Positions 1 through 12,796 of a stretch of 64,000 bases of DNA are shown here, piece after piece. How positions within the stretch are numbered: position 1 is the first letter of the stretch; the number at the start of each line of letters is the position of its first letter. The position numbers and the translations under genes were made by a program. The notes below the pieces were generated by a model that saw only the letters and a list, made by a program, of their open reading frames with translations, ran no database searches and had not been told where the DNA came from. The stretch is from Megalopta genalis (taxonomy: Eukaryota; Arthropoda; Insecta; Hymenoptera; Halictidae), in NCBI RefSeq assembly GCF_051020955.1, contig NC_135018.1:12525439-12589438 (forward strand), given 5' to 3'.

Positions 1-1300
1 TAAGTAGAAACGTTTCAGTTGTCCGTTAACTGTTATATCGTTAATTTGTGTATTATTGCAAGAACACAAACAGTTCTTTGCGTGTAAACGATGCATGCGA
101 GGATCGAATTTTTCTATTATTTTCCGTAGTCTGCCATTTTTCAGTCAATCAGAAAACAGACCAATCTTGAAAAGTATTTTGGTTGCTTCTAAGCAGTTTC
201 TGATTCGTGAACGATAGCTGCTAGTTCAGCAAATGTCTTTTTTTTTGGTTACGTAGTTTTACGATTTGTTTCCTTTCTATCCATATTTTTTATATTGCTC
301 GGTAAGTGAACTTAGAGCATACTAAAATAACAAACGAATTCGAACGTGACCAGAAACATAAAAGCAACTGTGCCTTGTTTAAATTTCCCAGACCTATGTT
401 GTAGATTAAGCAGATGAGAACCTGCATTTGTAGAATTCTAAACGAAACGAACTAAACAAATAAATAACAGTTCTACAACATGCGTGTAACTTTTGGGCGG
501 ATCACACTGAGTGGAACGTGCATACGATTTCCGCAGTACATATTTCGCGACATTGTAATGGGTCGTGCACATACGTGTCTTAAGTCACGAAGGGTGAGTC
601 ACCGCGTTGCGCCTCGTCATGGCGCGAAACGACGCCAGATAACGGCGACGTCCGTTTTTCGGGAGGAAAAGAGGGTCACGAAATCACTCGCGACTCGCCG
701 GCTGATTCGACGACTGTCAGCGTGGATGATGAACGCGCACGTGCCGAAGACACGCGATCCACCGATAACAGGGGAAAAAGCAACGCGTCCGAAGCCAAGA
801 ACGGTTCGGGGATCCATCCGGCGCAGCGGGCAAATCGCGCGTTTCGCTTGACACCTCGCGCGGAAACTCTGCCGTTTCGCGTCCTTTTGTCGGCCGCACA
901 ATAGCGCTCACCGGACCGGGAACTCGTGCAGGCTATTCGGGAGGATCGTAAAGTCACATACACGCCGAGAGACTGACACATTCTCCCTTTCATCCCGCTG
1001 GGGAGAAGCGACTCGATATGCTGCAGAGACCCAGGCTTTTCCTAGAGAGGGTTCGCCCCGATTTCCGTAATGGTCCCCGGAGGCTTGACCGCCTCTGCGC
1101 TCGTCTAGATTGATTCGAACAATGCTGTCCAACAGTTATGTAAGTAGTTCGCGTCTCTGTAACCGTTCGGTTATAGAGGTACATTTGTTTAAATTCGAAG
1201 AGGATCGCATTTTCAAGTGCATCTGTTGCCCTCCTTCGTAAAAGCAATGCAGATGCTTCTACAATCTCTGCTAGGCACAACGATATTCGTTGAAACATGT
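1..1300. other. No supported gene; CpG-richer patch
   Basis: I see no exon, RNA gene or transposon end here. Bases 480-1140 are richer in CG than the surroundings, so several short reading frames stay open by composition in overlapping frames on both strands. None shows a recognisable motif. The stretch may be unique host DNA with regulatory content, but the sequence alone does not show it. Confidence 0.5.
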
Positions 1301-1399
1301 TTAATCTTTTAGGTACGGCTGAATTCTGCGCGAGGCTATTTCTTTGGACGGCAGAGTCTGATATGTACTGTACAGAGTGTCTGTATATTCTGTCTGTAT

Positions 1400-1846
1400 A
1401 TTGTTAAGATACAGTTATATTGTTAACAGTTATATTGTTAACAGTTATATTGTTAAGATACAGTTATATTGTTAACAGTTATATTGTTAAGATACAGTTA
1501 TATTGTTAACAGTTATATTGTTAAGATACAGTTATATTGTTAACAGTTATATTGTTAAGATACAGTTATATTGTTAACAGTTATATTGTTAAGATACAGT
1601 TATATTGTCAAGATACAGTTATATTGTTAAGATACAGTTATATTGTTAACAGTTATATTGTTAAGATACAGTTATATTGTTAAGATACAGTTATATTGTT
1701 AAGATACAGTTATATTGTTAAGATACAGTTATATTGTTAAGATACAATTATATTGTTAACAGTTATATTGTTAAGATACAGTTATATTGTTAACAGTTAT
1801 ATTGTTAACAGTTATATTGTTAAGATACAGTTATATTGTTAAGATA
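1400..1846. repeat. Minisatellite with mixed 15- and 19-bp units
   Basis: Two units alternate irregularly: CAGTTATATTGTTAA (15 bp) and CAGTTATATTGTTAAGATA (19 bp), differing only by the GATA-containing tail. More than twenty units are present, nearly identical, with rare variants such as GTCAAG near 1607 and CAATTA near 1745. The array sits inside element A, at the site where the relative at 17375-18111 carries a foldback insertion instead. Confidence 0.95.
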
Positions 1847-1950
1847 AGTCTGTATATTGTAAATCGATGTGAAGACAAAAGAAGTGTGAAACAATGCATA
1901 TGAAGACGATTATTTGATTCAAACGATGACCGAGTGGGCTACTAGAGTAA

Positions 1951-2008
1951 GCCACTATAGTGGCGCGTCGTCCAGAGAGATGACATCCGCGGAAGCCACT
2001 ATAGCGAC
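1951..2008. repeat. GCCACTATAGTGGC palindromes at 44-bp spacing
   Basis: A perfect palindrome GCCACTATAGTGGC starts at 1951 and a decayed copy at 1995, 44 bp later. The same palindrome at the same spacing occurs at 17375-17476 and 62623-62724, always inside a TTAA element and towards one end. This suggests subterminal protein-binding repeats. Confidence 0.8.
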
Positions 2009-2371
2009 GCGTCGTGCCTAAAAGGTTAAGGGGGACACCACCTTAACGGTTGTAGAACTGATTTTGACACAGAATGTATGACAAAGCGATATTTCGAAAT
2101 TCCGAACATTTAGCGTTTAGGCGGTTGAAAAGATGAAGGTGTGGAGGAAAAGAAAGGGAGAGCGTTTCGCTTTGGTCCCTCTAGAGGACTCATCAATAAG
2201 GCTTTTCTAGCGGATCCTGCCTTGGATGCGGGGATATCTGAAGGTCGGTTAAGGACGGATCAGGTAGTTACGGGAAAGGTGTCCATCTGCTGGTGAGCGC
2301 TGAGGGTAACCACCACAAGCGATTGAAGATAAAGTTTCAAAACTGCTACTTTATCAGAGAGAAAAGTGATC

Positions 2372-2865
2372 TTAACCCTTAAATGCATGATTTTTTGTTT
2401 TGAATTTTAAAAAATCGTTTTTTATAGGAATGTAGTCATAGGTTACGTAAAAAATAAATAAAAAAATCTAGGTAATAATATTGAGTATTTATTTCGAAAA
2501 AAAGTTGTATGTAGACTTTTGGCAACAATATGCGTTTATTACTAAAATTATTGTAGACGTGAACAAATGGTCATGTATTTATATTATCTATTAATATAGG
2601 AATTTTCACGTTATTTATAAATGAAATGCAGCAAAGCAATTGCGATATTTGTTGTGACACAAAGCAATTTTTGAACTCGGAAAAGGAAAATATCTCTCCA
2701 AGTAACACATTGAAGGTTATCACCCACCACATTCAAATGTCAAAAAACATATAACTTACTCGCCAAAAGTAATGTCAAGTCTTTTATTTCACACATGGTC
2801 CATTGTCTATTGTTAAGTGGAACTGGAATGTAGACAATTGGCAACAATATGCATTTAAGGGTTAA
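2372..2865. mobile_element. TTAA-flanked MITE nested in family B
   Basis: TTAA at 2372-2375 and 2862-2865 bracket inverted ends reading TTAACCCTTAAATGCAT on both sides. A motif TGTAGAC..TTGGCAACAATATGC occurs at the right end and again near 2510-2535. It has no coding capacity and lies wholly inside the 2026-3457 element, so it inserted later. Confidence 0.8.
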
Positions 2866-2896
2866 AACTTCTTGTATGTTTTCTCGAAACTATATA

Positions 2897-2935
2897 CAGT
2901 GGCCCACAAAAGTGTTCGTACACCTTCTAAAACGT
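2897..2935 (+). repeat. Single Tc1/mariner-like terminal sequence
   Basis: TA followed by CAGTGGCCCACAAAAGTG resembles the ends of Tc1/mariner elements; the end at 19584 (complement CAGTGAGCCACGAAAGT) is similar. I found no matching inverted end downstream, so this is a decayed or truncated relic. Confidence 0.35.
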
Positions 2936-3457
2936 AATAACTTTTTTAAAATTCAACTAAATGACTTGTATTCTTTTTTAGATGATAGAGGAACTAGTTT
3001 ACTAGACGATGACTAAAATGCCTCTTTTAAATTTTGCTATCACTTGGGATGACAAGAAAAAAGATAAGAAACTTCCGTTTTTTTAACTTTTTTATCCGAA
3101 TCTATAACAAAAATTTGAAAGACGCTTTTCGTAAATCTCGGTAATTTATATGCGTGCTGAAACTTTGATTATGACGATTATGATTGTTAAAATTTTCGAA
3201 GACAAGTACGCCACATGTTAGATAATACTTTTTTCTATTCTAGTTTTTGTTTTCAGCACTTGACAACTGCGACGGCCAGCAACCAATATTCCACGAGGAG
3301 AGATTTCGGGAACAACGAATAATTTCGCCATTTTGTACGATTTCTACTTTTAAAAAATTCAAAAACAAATCTGAATCATTTATTTAGTAATTATGTATAA
3401 AAAATATTCCCAAACTTTACATATTTCTGAACGCCTCAGGGTGGTGTCCCCTCTTAA

Positions 3458-5027
3458 CGCTCATAGTCCAAACTTTTTGTATGAGCATAAAAAGGTTTAT
3501 GAATCTTGATACCGAGAAATAATTAACAACGAATCGACAAAAATGCTAAGCCCATAAAAATTGGTAATGTACTTATCGTGCACACCTGAAAACAGATCAT
3601 TTGCTATGTCAAAATACTTTCTGGACACGATAACAAATAAGATATTTGTCGCTTCGTATATGAAATAATAACGATCATTTCAGGAGAACAGCCGAGCTCG
3701 GATCAACTAGAACAAGAACAAAGGATCATAGAAGAACCCACATGTCGATTCGTACGTGACCCACAGCTTCAAGACGTGCGTGTACACTTGTTGCACCATT
3801 CGACCTGTGCGAAGGCATTTAGACCGATCGAAAGTACCTTTGTTCGCGGCATGACTCAAGTCTTCCGATTAACCGAGTTTATTTCTCGCCCAGCATGTTA
3901 TCTGCCCATTTTTATGGCGTGCACGAGTTTCCTCCGCGCGTTTCACCACCGGATCATCTTTATTTCTTTGCTAATGACGCATCCCTGTAAGTGCTTTCGA
4001 AACAATGCAGACGGTATTGTTCGTTCAAAATGGAGCTGAAAACCGCAGGGAAATGAAAGGCTGGCGAAAAAAAAGAGGAAGAAATTCAAACGATCAGTGT
4101 TGTGCGTACAAAAAGCGTGACCAAATACACTATTGCACGACGGGACAGTTTCAAACGGATCGTTGAAAAGAACGATTGGATGACAAACCTTCGTGCGGGA
4201 TCTATTCATGTTATTGTTAGAATCCGACTACAAGTCCAATAATGGAACGATTGTTGCTAAATATTGAAATCGTCTCGTATTGTTCTCTCAGTAAAAAGAT
4301 TTGCTCTTTGCATATGTTTGAAAGTTTAATGGAGTTTTTACGCTAGTTGCTATTGAGTGGAATCGTTGTCGACGTAAAGAAGTATCTGTTTTTTTTTCTA
4401 CTTATTTACGTTACGTAGAAATGAAGTATAATGTATGATACGATAAGAGCAGTCTAATTTGGAAACACGGGGCATCGACATTAGATATACCACGGTTGTA
4501 CAATTACGTGTAAAAGAAAATAGTTATTTGCGCTAGAACGAGTCAGTCTCGCGATGAAGATTTCATACGTAATCTATAAAGTATGAATGTTATCAATTTC
4601 TTCAAAATCGGAACAAAATTTGATTTTTCTGTTATCAAAATCTAGAAATGAAAGTAGACGAAGACATAGAAGAAACAAACATTGTCTCGTTCTATCAGGG
4701 AATTTATTACGAGCGAATCGAACCATTTTCAATAAGTGATTAGCGTGATCCGTAGGACTGTAAGATAACCGCGGCTTAATAAATGGTTAAGTGCAACGAT
4801 CTGACACACATAGACGATGATTCAACAGTGAGTAATACGGGAAGAGATCGGCGATAAAAACGAATTTCGCGAAGGACAATAGTTCGATTCTTGCGGCGTG
4901 GCGGATGCAACTGGTTCGTTAATCGACCGACTGTCAATTAGCGGCTGCTAATCAGTCAAAAAACCTGATAGTAAGAAAATTGGAACGTGTTATCGAAGTT
5001 ACGCGGAATTCCAGTCTGGTCCGTCGA
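3458..5027. other. No supported gene
   Basis: Nothing recognisable. Two short open frames overlap on opposite strands around 3776-4209 without domain signals. The 3' part leads into the tRNA-Ala gene. Confidence 0.5.
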
Positions 5028-5100
5028 GGGGGCGTAGCTCAGATGGTAGAGCGCTCGCTTAGCATGCGAGAGGTACCGGGATCGATACCCGGCGCCTCCA
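5028..5100 (+). tRNA. tRNA-Ala (AGC)
   Basis: A 73-nt cloverleaf with a 7-bp acceptor stem (GGGGGCG with CGCCTCC) containing the G3:U70 pair that marks alanine tRNAs, D-arm starting TAGCTCAGATGGTAGAGC (A box), anticodon stem CTCGC/GCGAG around loop TTAGCAT with anticodon AGC at 5061-5063, T-arm CCGGG ATCGATA CCCGG (B box), and discriminator A at 5100. There is no intron and CCA is not encoded. A T6 run seven bases downstream serves as the RNA polymerase III terminator. All stems pair, so I expect a functional gene. Confidence 0.97.
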
Positions 5101-5106
5101 AATTAC

Positions 5107-5112
5107 TTTTTT
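5107..5112 (+). terminator. RNA polymerase III terminator of tRNA-Ala
   Basis: Six consecutive T residues begin seven bases after the discriminator base, the usual Pol III stop signal. Confidence 0.85.
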
Positions 5113-5119
5113 CTCGAAA

Positions 5120-5485
5120 TAATATAATATAATAATAATATAATATCATATTAATACAATAATACTATTATATATAATATCATATTAATATAATAATACT
5201 ATTATATATAATATCATATTAATATAATAATACTATTATATATAATATCATATTAATATAATAATACTATTATATATAATATCATATTAATATAATAATA
5301 CTATTATATATAATATCATATTAATATAATAAATACTATTATATATAATATCATAATAATATAATAATACTATTATATATAATATCATATTAATATAATA
5401 ATAATATTATATATAATATCATGTTAATATAATAATAATATTATATATAATATCATGTTAATATAATAATAATATTATAATATCT
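5120..5485. repeat. 34-bp AT-rich tandem satellite
   Basis: Almost pure A/T with a unit of 34 bp, measured between successive TACTATTATATATAATATCA starts (5163 and 5197). About ten units occur; the last few replace the internal C-containing part by AATATT and change CATATT to CATGTT, so array edges have diverged. It begins immediately after the tRNA-Ala terminator. Confidence 0.95.
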
Positions 5486-7187
5486 TTTTAATGCTTTTGT
5501 ATGATTCTACATGTCACTCGGGTTTTTTTAACTTTCTGTGTGGCTGTGAACGTACGTGTGTTTCCCAGGAAGGCAATCGATGTGGACTATGGACACGTTT
5601 AGCAATTAGCAGTTGTTTACACTTTATGTACATGGCAATAGTCAATATTATATTCTCAATAACACTCAATTTATATCGTTCAACATGTCGTAACTGAAGA
5701 ATTACAATAGTAACTTAATTGTACTTTTACTAGTCAATCGTACATTATGTATTTTCGAACATAAGGCGTCGTTTGATCGATGTTCTTTTTCTTATCTCAT
5801 GTTGTCTTTACCTGCTCACGAAACATAAACATTATGTTACAATTTTGTACAAACAGGGCATGAATGAAAATAAAATTGAAAATTATGTACGTTACTGTGG
5901 TTGTTACTTGCTTCAAATCGATTAAAAATTATTGCAGATGTAGGATATAGAAGGACAATCTCGGATCGAAATGTTTACAGAAATATCTTTTGCTGGTTAA
6001 AATACATATGAAGTAGCTGTACATACGCTTTTACAATTAATTATAGACGCCTTTTTGGGATGAATTTTCAACTGTCTAGTCAGCGATGTTAAAAAGAGAA
6101 TGAATGTTTACTTTCAACATTCTTCAAAGATTTCGTTCACACGTTATCACGATTAGATTATTCCTGAATGAAACAATCTGTATTTGCTTTGATAAATATA
6201 GAATGTATTTCACTCCGAACGATTCTTTTGTGTGCAAAATTCGAAGACGGGGACTTTCAACGCGTATTTATTTCGATACAATGGTATCGCAATATTTAAC
6301 AAGTAAACATAACAGTACTATTTGCTAAATGATTATTTTATGAATAATCATTGATCTGTTATGTACGTTGAGTCACATCTAAATGTCACCGTGTTTGCTT
6401 TCGGAGGGTTGGTACTACCATTTACATTTACTTTTCGAAATCTCAAAATAGGTGACGCATTTGCTAAACCGAGTACACGTTTTGCTAAATTAATACATTT
6501 AATCATTCATCTTTGGAGCCTTTCAAACCCGGGCATGATCACTCTAGTATTTTTTTTTTCTAAAACTGTTTAATTCCACGGAACAATAAAATATTGAAAT
6601 GCAGCTTGCCAAAATCCTACAAGATTAAACACCAAACGAAAGTCACAACTACGACCGAACAAACTCCAGTAAATGGCGCTAAGTCACATACAATTGGGTG
6701 TGACAAAATTATTTATTCAAACTGAGAACAAATAATTTCTACGATGATGTATCGAGAATACATCCAAACTCGCGATCTGGGATATGCAAGAATACTGAAA
6801 GAGCGATTAATAACATAAATGAAAACATTCCTGTTTTCTGAAACAAATTGCCTCGATTTTATCGAGTTCTCTTTCGACCCATTCTGCGCCGTTCGTCTAG
6901 GGATGTCCACGCGTCGCTGATTAGATTGTTTAAAATTCGGTGTCAATAAGGTCGATAACCACGCAGCTATCACCGACGGCGGCCACGCGACATTGAACGT
7001 CCTTCGCTGTTGAAACAAAGTCAAATCGAAAGGCTGCGATAGGGGCATTGTTTGTCGCTTGGATCGATTCGGTCTCTGCGACGAGTGTTCACGCGGCCCG
7101 GCTGCGTATTATCACGGCAAACAGCTGCGGTACAAAGATTTTCCGTAACGACACGTTCCGAGCCGATACAGCCAGCTCATTATGGTA
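5486..7187. other. No supported gene
   Basis: AT-rich sequence with short fortuitous frames only. I see no tRNA, transposon end or exon signature that can be defended. Confidence 0.5.
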
Positions 7188-7369
7188 CAGGCCTTCCAGG
7201 CTCGGAGCAGTTCGTAGAATGAGTGAGAATGAGGGAGCGAGATTGGGAACTATGTAGCGACCATTAGCAGGAGCGAGAACGACCCTATTTCCTGCTCGCT
7301 TTTGCTACTTCCCAATCTCGCCCCTCACTCTCGCTCATTCCACGAACTAATCCAGACCTGGGAGGCCTG
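7188..7369. mobile_element. hAT-like foldback MITE
   Basis: A 182-bp element whose ends are inverted repeats: left CAGGCCTTCCAGGCTCGG, right complement CAGGCCTCCCAGGTCTGG. The inversion continues inwards (TTCGTAGAATGAGTGAGAAT against ATTCCACGAACTAATCC), so most of the element can fold back. Flanking 8-mers TTATGGTA (7180-7187) and CTATGGTA (7370-7377) match at 7 of 8, as expected for a hAT-type target duplication. Confidence 0.75.
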
Positions 7370-7685
7370 CTATGGTAGCGATGTAACAATATCACGACGT
7401 GAGCACGCGTGTATCGCGCCGCACCATATTCGGCGCCGCAACGCACGGGATACAGCTGTTCGTGGTCACTATGGTTCGCTGTGTCAGCTACCGTAATTTA
7501 GACGAAAAGGTTAGAAGGGAAAACGGATTCAATGGGCCAAAGGACCTCCTAATAGCCCGCTAAACAAACTTAGCTCTTTGACGCCTTGCGGTCTTTCGTA
7601 GTTAGTAACTCTTGCAGTTTCGTTTCAGCTGGTCCGCAATTATTTGATCGTTTTCAGATAGTATTGTCTATCAATATCTCTGATA

Positions 7686-8093
7686 TTGATTAGAACGTAC
7701 AATCCCGCAAAAATGATAAAATACGGAATACTTGTGAGAGTGCCGTGTGAAGCTGTCACAGGCTACATATGTAACTTTCACGTTTATGCTACTGATGGCA
7801 AGAAATTAGTAGACACGGTTTTAACGGTTATTGGACCATATAAAAACATGTGGCGCCAGATTTATCAAGACAATTATTACAATAGTGTCAAAATGGCTCA
7901 AATTCTCCTAAAAAATAAAGTGCGAGTGTATAGAAACATTCGCAAAGACAGAGGTCTTTCTCAATCACTACAAACATTACGACATTCAAGAGGACAATAC
8001 GAATTTCGTAGGAATCATCAAATTTTGTTAGAAGTGTGGAATAATGGCAGAAGAACTGTGAATATAGATAGATCATATATAGATAGAATATAG
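7686..8093 (+). pseudogene. piggyBac-type transposase fragment
   Basis: A 135-codon open frame resembles the catalytic core of piggyBac-superfamily (DDE_Tnp_1_7, PGBD4-like) transposases. It shows a KYGI start at about residue 12, CEAVTGYICNF at about 21-31, a conserved IYQDNYYNSV block at about 58-67 that contains a conserved aspartate, and RVYRNIRKDRGLSQ at about 79-92. Family members are usually 500-600 residues, so the N-terminal half and the C-terminal cysteine-rich region are missing. The annotated start is only the first in-frame ATG of the fragment. No TTAA-linked piggyBac end was found adjacent. It is a relic of an autonomous source for the many TTAA elements here, or an unrelated piggyBac lineage. 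Confidence 0.8.
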
Positions 8094-8569
8094 ATAGAGA
8101 TCATTGTTGTTGAACAATTTTAGGTTTCGGTTCAATCTCTGTCATTACAGAATTTTTCATAAGCTTGTAGAATTCGATCATACTCCCATGTGTAATTTCA
8201 CAAGCTATTTAGAACAGTTGAAAGATATATGATTTTACATATAATTTTTCTTATATACCAGGTAATTGTGGTATTATTCGTGAATATAACGTAATCGCCG
8301 AAATATGTATCTAACTATAAGAGCAATAGTAGATAATATATCATTATTGCAATTTTCAGCTTGTAATTTTTCATTGTACTGTACTGTTTAAATCTTAAAC
8401 TTGAAGATATTTTTTGATATACGATGTTGTGGGTTTTCTTCTACACGTTTAATTGATGCCGTATGTTCACCTAATAATAGGTATGGGTGCCATATATCCA
8501 GACAATGAGAAATTGTATGGATCGCATTAGACATTACATGTTTCATAACTAAGGTGAGTATTTCGTTCT

Positions 8570-8755
8570 TTGCCTAAGAATAACAATTTTTACATGATGA
8601 AAGCATGTAGAAGTATTGATGATATGTTAAGTAAGAAGTTGTTCAAACATATATGGCTTTTATCAGTGAAACTGGAGTACAAATTGCAAAAGGTTATTGA
8701 ACATATAGCTGACGAGTTAGACGTCAATGTGATATTTCCGCCATATTGTAACTAA
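8570..8755 (+). other. Unrecognised 61-codon open frame
   Basis: This frame reads like coding sequence (mixed charge, few repeats: SIDDMLSKKLFKHIWLL, then KLQKVIEHIADELDVNV) but I do not recognise a family. There is no clear splice context or partner exon. It could be a fragment of another transposon protein or chance. Confidence 0.2.
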
Positions 8756-11700
8756 AAATTCAATTAGATTACAAGGCCGGATAGATCAGTATATCTCCAA
8801 AGTTATACCGATCGTGAACTACGAATCTCTAATAAAATCGATAGAATACACAGCCATTAATAAAACACAACAAATTATGATATTTATGAATTTATAAATG
8901 AAAGCTTCAATTTATAAACCTTAATATTTATAAATCGATTGCGCTTACAAATCGGATCGGTCGCGACTTCCACTAAAAATGATTGTACATAAATCGCGTG
9001 AAACAGTGACAGATGAGAAAATAACTCGCGGAATAGCCGCAATAAGCGTCCTTTTCGTAGTGTACGTCGTTACCGGCCGATTAATAGCCGATCGAAATAT
9101 TTTACACCGCGACTCGTTAGTCGCCGAATAAATGGCCGCCGGGCATCGGAAACGCAATTTAATAGCCCGAAATTGGTGATTGGATCGAGGGAAACGTTGC
9201 GCTAGTCGTTACGAACCGCCGGTATTACGAGCCGCCGATCGATCCGCAATTCCGCGTGACAAAATTCTACAATAACAATGCGTGCGCCCGATAAAGTGCA
9301 GACACCCGTGTCATCCCGGCGCATGAGTCCGTGCCGGCCATTTTGTTTCACGAAGATACTGGAAATTATCGCGGTAGCGGCACGCGGCCGTGTTATCTGC
9401 GGCTCTATTGACAACCGAGTATAGTAGAATACAAAAATGCCAAGCTTCTTATTGGTCGGGAGACAATAACACGATAGCAGCGGAGACCGAGAGATCGTTT
9501 CGCAGATCTCGCGAGCTTCGTCGCTCCGTTACGTCATTTCTACAAGTTTTCACGCTGTCAGAAATAATAGTTAAAGCAATCGAAGTTGAGTAGACTGGAA
9601 AGAATGACGAAAAAGTCTCATGTAATCGGGACAACGCTCGTATATCGTTATGAACATATGCTACAAGACGATCATTCAAAATTAACAAACCAGCCGGATA
9701 GAACAGTCGCGAATGTCGTGTATTATTATTTATCTCTGTTACGCGCAGATATACATACATATTATCACAGAAAGGTTAGAGAATGATTGTTCTAGACATT
9801 AATCCTCTATAACTCCAGACGATTAATACAAAATGCTCAAACAGACGTAATGTACATATAGGAGATATAACAAATTAGATGAAATAAATAAATATCTCAT
9901 TGTAACAGCATGATTTCGAAGCATTAACGTTAAGAATGATAATTTTCGAGTTGCAATTTCACACGTAGAGAGGCTTGGTCCACGGTTAGATATAAGAAAT
10001 TATATAATAAAAATGTAGGTAGTCAAAAATAAAGGAGAATTTACCTAATATACTACTATCAAATATTTTTAATAATTGTAATACTACTTGTATTTAATTA
10101 TGATATCAGGAATACTGTTTTCAGTAACAGGGGTCACTTTGGTTTCTGTTCAAATGGAAACTCTTTTCTATGATTCGTTCAATCTGCGAGGATATCGGTT
10201 AATTAACTAGCTTATTAAGCAGCCTGTGTCTGCGCTTTCGGAACTATATTATAATGTTGTTTACTGACTTTACTGTCCGAAAATAGAAGTTGACCGACTG
10301 TTTTTCGATTTCTGTAAACACGATCGATTATGAATCCCTTCCCATGTGGCACGTTAGGTGGCTGGTAAATGCACAGCTTGTTGCATAATACCCCTCGGAG
10401 CACAGCAAGTACACAAGACCGTTGCGTCGCGCCCGCCATAATCTGTTTACGAATATTGGCTGCGCCGTTTAATTGTCGTGCTTTCGCGCGATAACCGCTG
10501 ATGACGTGTCGAAACACCCGATAACGACAATTAAAAGGGGGAGCGGAACCGGCTTCACCCTGCGACAACCGCAAGACGTTGCTCTCCGTTGTTACAGTGA
10601 ATCGCCATTGCACGCGTCCAACATCTGTTTTCCATCGACTTTTCTTCTTTCGCCGTGTGCGACAAACCCTGGATTACTGCCAACAGAGAACGATTGGTCG
10701 CGTGTAAACAGAATATTTTCGAGCAATCCGAAAAGAACGCGACTGCGACTGATATCGTTAGCAGCGAAGTGATTCACTGTGCTCTCGACGGTATATCTGA
10801 TTGGTCGCCGAGACTCTTTTATCCGCGTCCCCGAGTGTAAATTTATCGAGGCATTCCTTACACATTGACTCGAGCTCGAAGTTTGATAGCTACACAACAA
10901 CTTTTCGTTCTGTTTATTTAAGAACAGTTGGATTAAAAGGTCGCATTACATTTGACGAGATAGAAATTATTAACACGTTCACCGCGTTAGTGTGACGTAA
11001 ACCGATTTATTAATAAGCCCGGCGTCAAGGCCAAAGAACGGACTCGATTTACAATGATTTGTCTTAACTCGCCCCTTCGCAAGCAATGTAGTTATTTGTA
11101 TAGATTTAACAAGTCAATTTTGCGTTCGATATTAACTGTTGCTATTAACTGTTTCACTCCATTAATTATTTTCATTACGTGGAATTTTCATAGTTACTGC
11201 TTGGATAGTTAACCCGTTAAAGGACACGATCCAAAGAGATGAAAGCATTTCTGGAGGAATAGTTCTGAAAAGAAACGTATTGTCCGAAGTTTCAATCTCA
11301 CATCATAATTGAAAACAAAATGTCTATAGCATTTTCATGTGTGATTTTATGGGAAAAGGATACCTTTTCGACCAAGACAGACAAGTGGACCACTTTTCTC
11401 ATAGTAAGCTATTAAATGATTCATTGGCGGTTGAATCGCGAGTCAAGAATATTTTCGACTCTCTTCACCGGCTAAACTCTTCACCAAATGTAACTAATAT
11501 AGGTTTGCAATTTGCAATGTCACGTGTGACAAATTATGTCTGCCCTCATCGATACACACACACTGTTCATGGCTGGTATTCCAGACAATTGTGTGTCAAA
11601 TAATTGAATCACATCAGTGTATTCCTTGTACTTATATCTAATCGAACGGGAGCAGCATTTCTTAAGTCCTCTAGCCAGCTTCTATTACATGAATAGAAAT

Positions 11701-12796
11701 ATTTTATAATTTTCCAAAGAATCATTTGATCAGAAAATGAATGTTCACTAGAAAAGATTCTGCTCTTTATTTCATTTGAATCGCAGAACGCACAGATAGC
11801 AAGGATAAGTATCTATTAACTTTCCATTTTGTCTATCCACTCGAGTGGATAGAAAAATCTGCTTTTATGGATTCGTTACAGCGAAACAGGATTCACGTCT
11901 GTTCCTAGTAGTCGTCATTACCAGAGAAATTTATTTGGTCGATCGGGATCAGATCGACTCACTGTGATCCATCAAGACGGACAGAAAGTTTTCCGTATAT
12001 AAACCGTGGCCCGGCAGCGGATTACCGCAAATCCCATCGCATAATGTTTCACTCGAGGCTTTAGTCGGATTTCGGATAACGAGATTTTGAAGCGCGCCGC
12101 GTTAACTCCACTCGCGACCGCGCGGCTCGAGACACGATAATGCCTAAGAAGTTGTTTGTACAAGCTGTCGCGTTACATTCAGAATACGGTGCTTTATTTT
12201 CCGCGTGATAATCGGGAAACGATTAAAGTCTGTCGAGATCTCGTATCAGCGTGATACCACGACCGGCGTTTGGTAGCTGTCCAAGTCTATGCCGGTTCGA
12301 TGATGTAAAACACCGGATAACACGGTACTTGAAATATCGCGGCGAATAAAGTATGACAAAAATCACCGATCCTACCTTCAGGGGTGAACGACGTGAGCGA
12401 AATATTATCTGCGAACGGTTCCCAGCCATACCCTCGTTTATCGCGACCGATTCGACGCAAACAACCGACGAATTTCGTAAGCACCGATACCAGCCGTACA
12501 AATACCATTCTTGCAACATTTTCCAGCCCAATCACTTCCAATTGCACTCGAAAACCACGCGTCTCTGTTTTCCTTTCGTGATATCGATGTTTGTTCGGTT
12601 ATCGTCATCGCAGCGTGTTCCGGGATGCATTCTCCTCTTTGTTACAGCCTCGACTACTTAATTCAGCTGCTTCCCCGTTTATGCATGATACGATCAATTT
12701 TATGTTTTGCATTCGCATCACATTTGTATTTGGTCCATTAATGTTACAAGTAACAATAAGATCATTTTGTGTTATTGTAATTTGTTACCGGTATGA
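8756..12796. other. No supported gene over about 4 kb
   Basis: CpG-richer patches near 8940-9540, 10400-10850 and 12000-12600 alternate with AT-rich DNA. Open frames in these patches (largest 132 codons at 10215-10613, minus) overlap other frames on both strands and carry no motif. I saw no transposon end pairs or RNA genes. Confidence 0.45.

Larger units (their letters stand above)
1301..2029 (+). mobile_element. TTAA-flanked non-autonomous element, family A, copy 1
   Basis: TTAA at 1301-1304 and 2026-2029 bracket inverted ends: the left end reads TTAATCTTTTAGGTACGG and the right end, complemented, TTAACCTTTTAGGCACG. No transposase is present. The middle holds a 15/19-bp minisatellite and, near the right end, two GCCACTATAG palindrome copies 44 bp apart. 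A truncated relative lies inverted at 17375-18111. TTAA targets and C-starting ends are typical of the piggyBac superfamily; that assignment is inference for this family. The right TTAA doubles as the left TTAA of the next element. Confidence 0.75.
2026..3457. mobile_element. TTAA-flanked element, family B
   Basis: The left end reads TTAAGGGGGACACCACC; the right end complements to TTAAGAGGGGACACCACC (TTAA at 3454-3457). It is 1432 bp long and has no conserved reading frame. It has been invaded by a separate TTAA miniature element (2372-2865) and contains a mariner/Tc1-like end at 2897. Its left TTAA is the right TTAA of the preceding element. Confidence 0.7.

Noticed and set aside
1400..1846. 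Regular repeats that might suggest a CRISPR array
   Set aside because: Units are head-to-tail without unique spacers, in eukaryotic DNA inside a transposon.
10215..10613. 132-codon minus-strand open frame
   Set aside because: Overlaps three other open frames in a CpG-richer patch; no motif.
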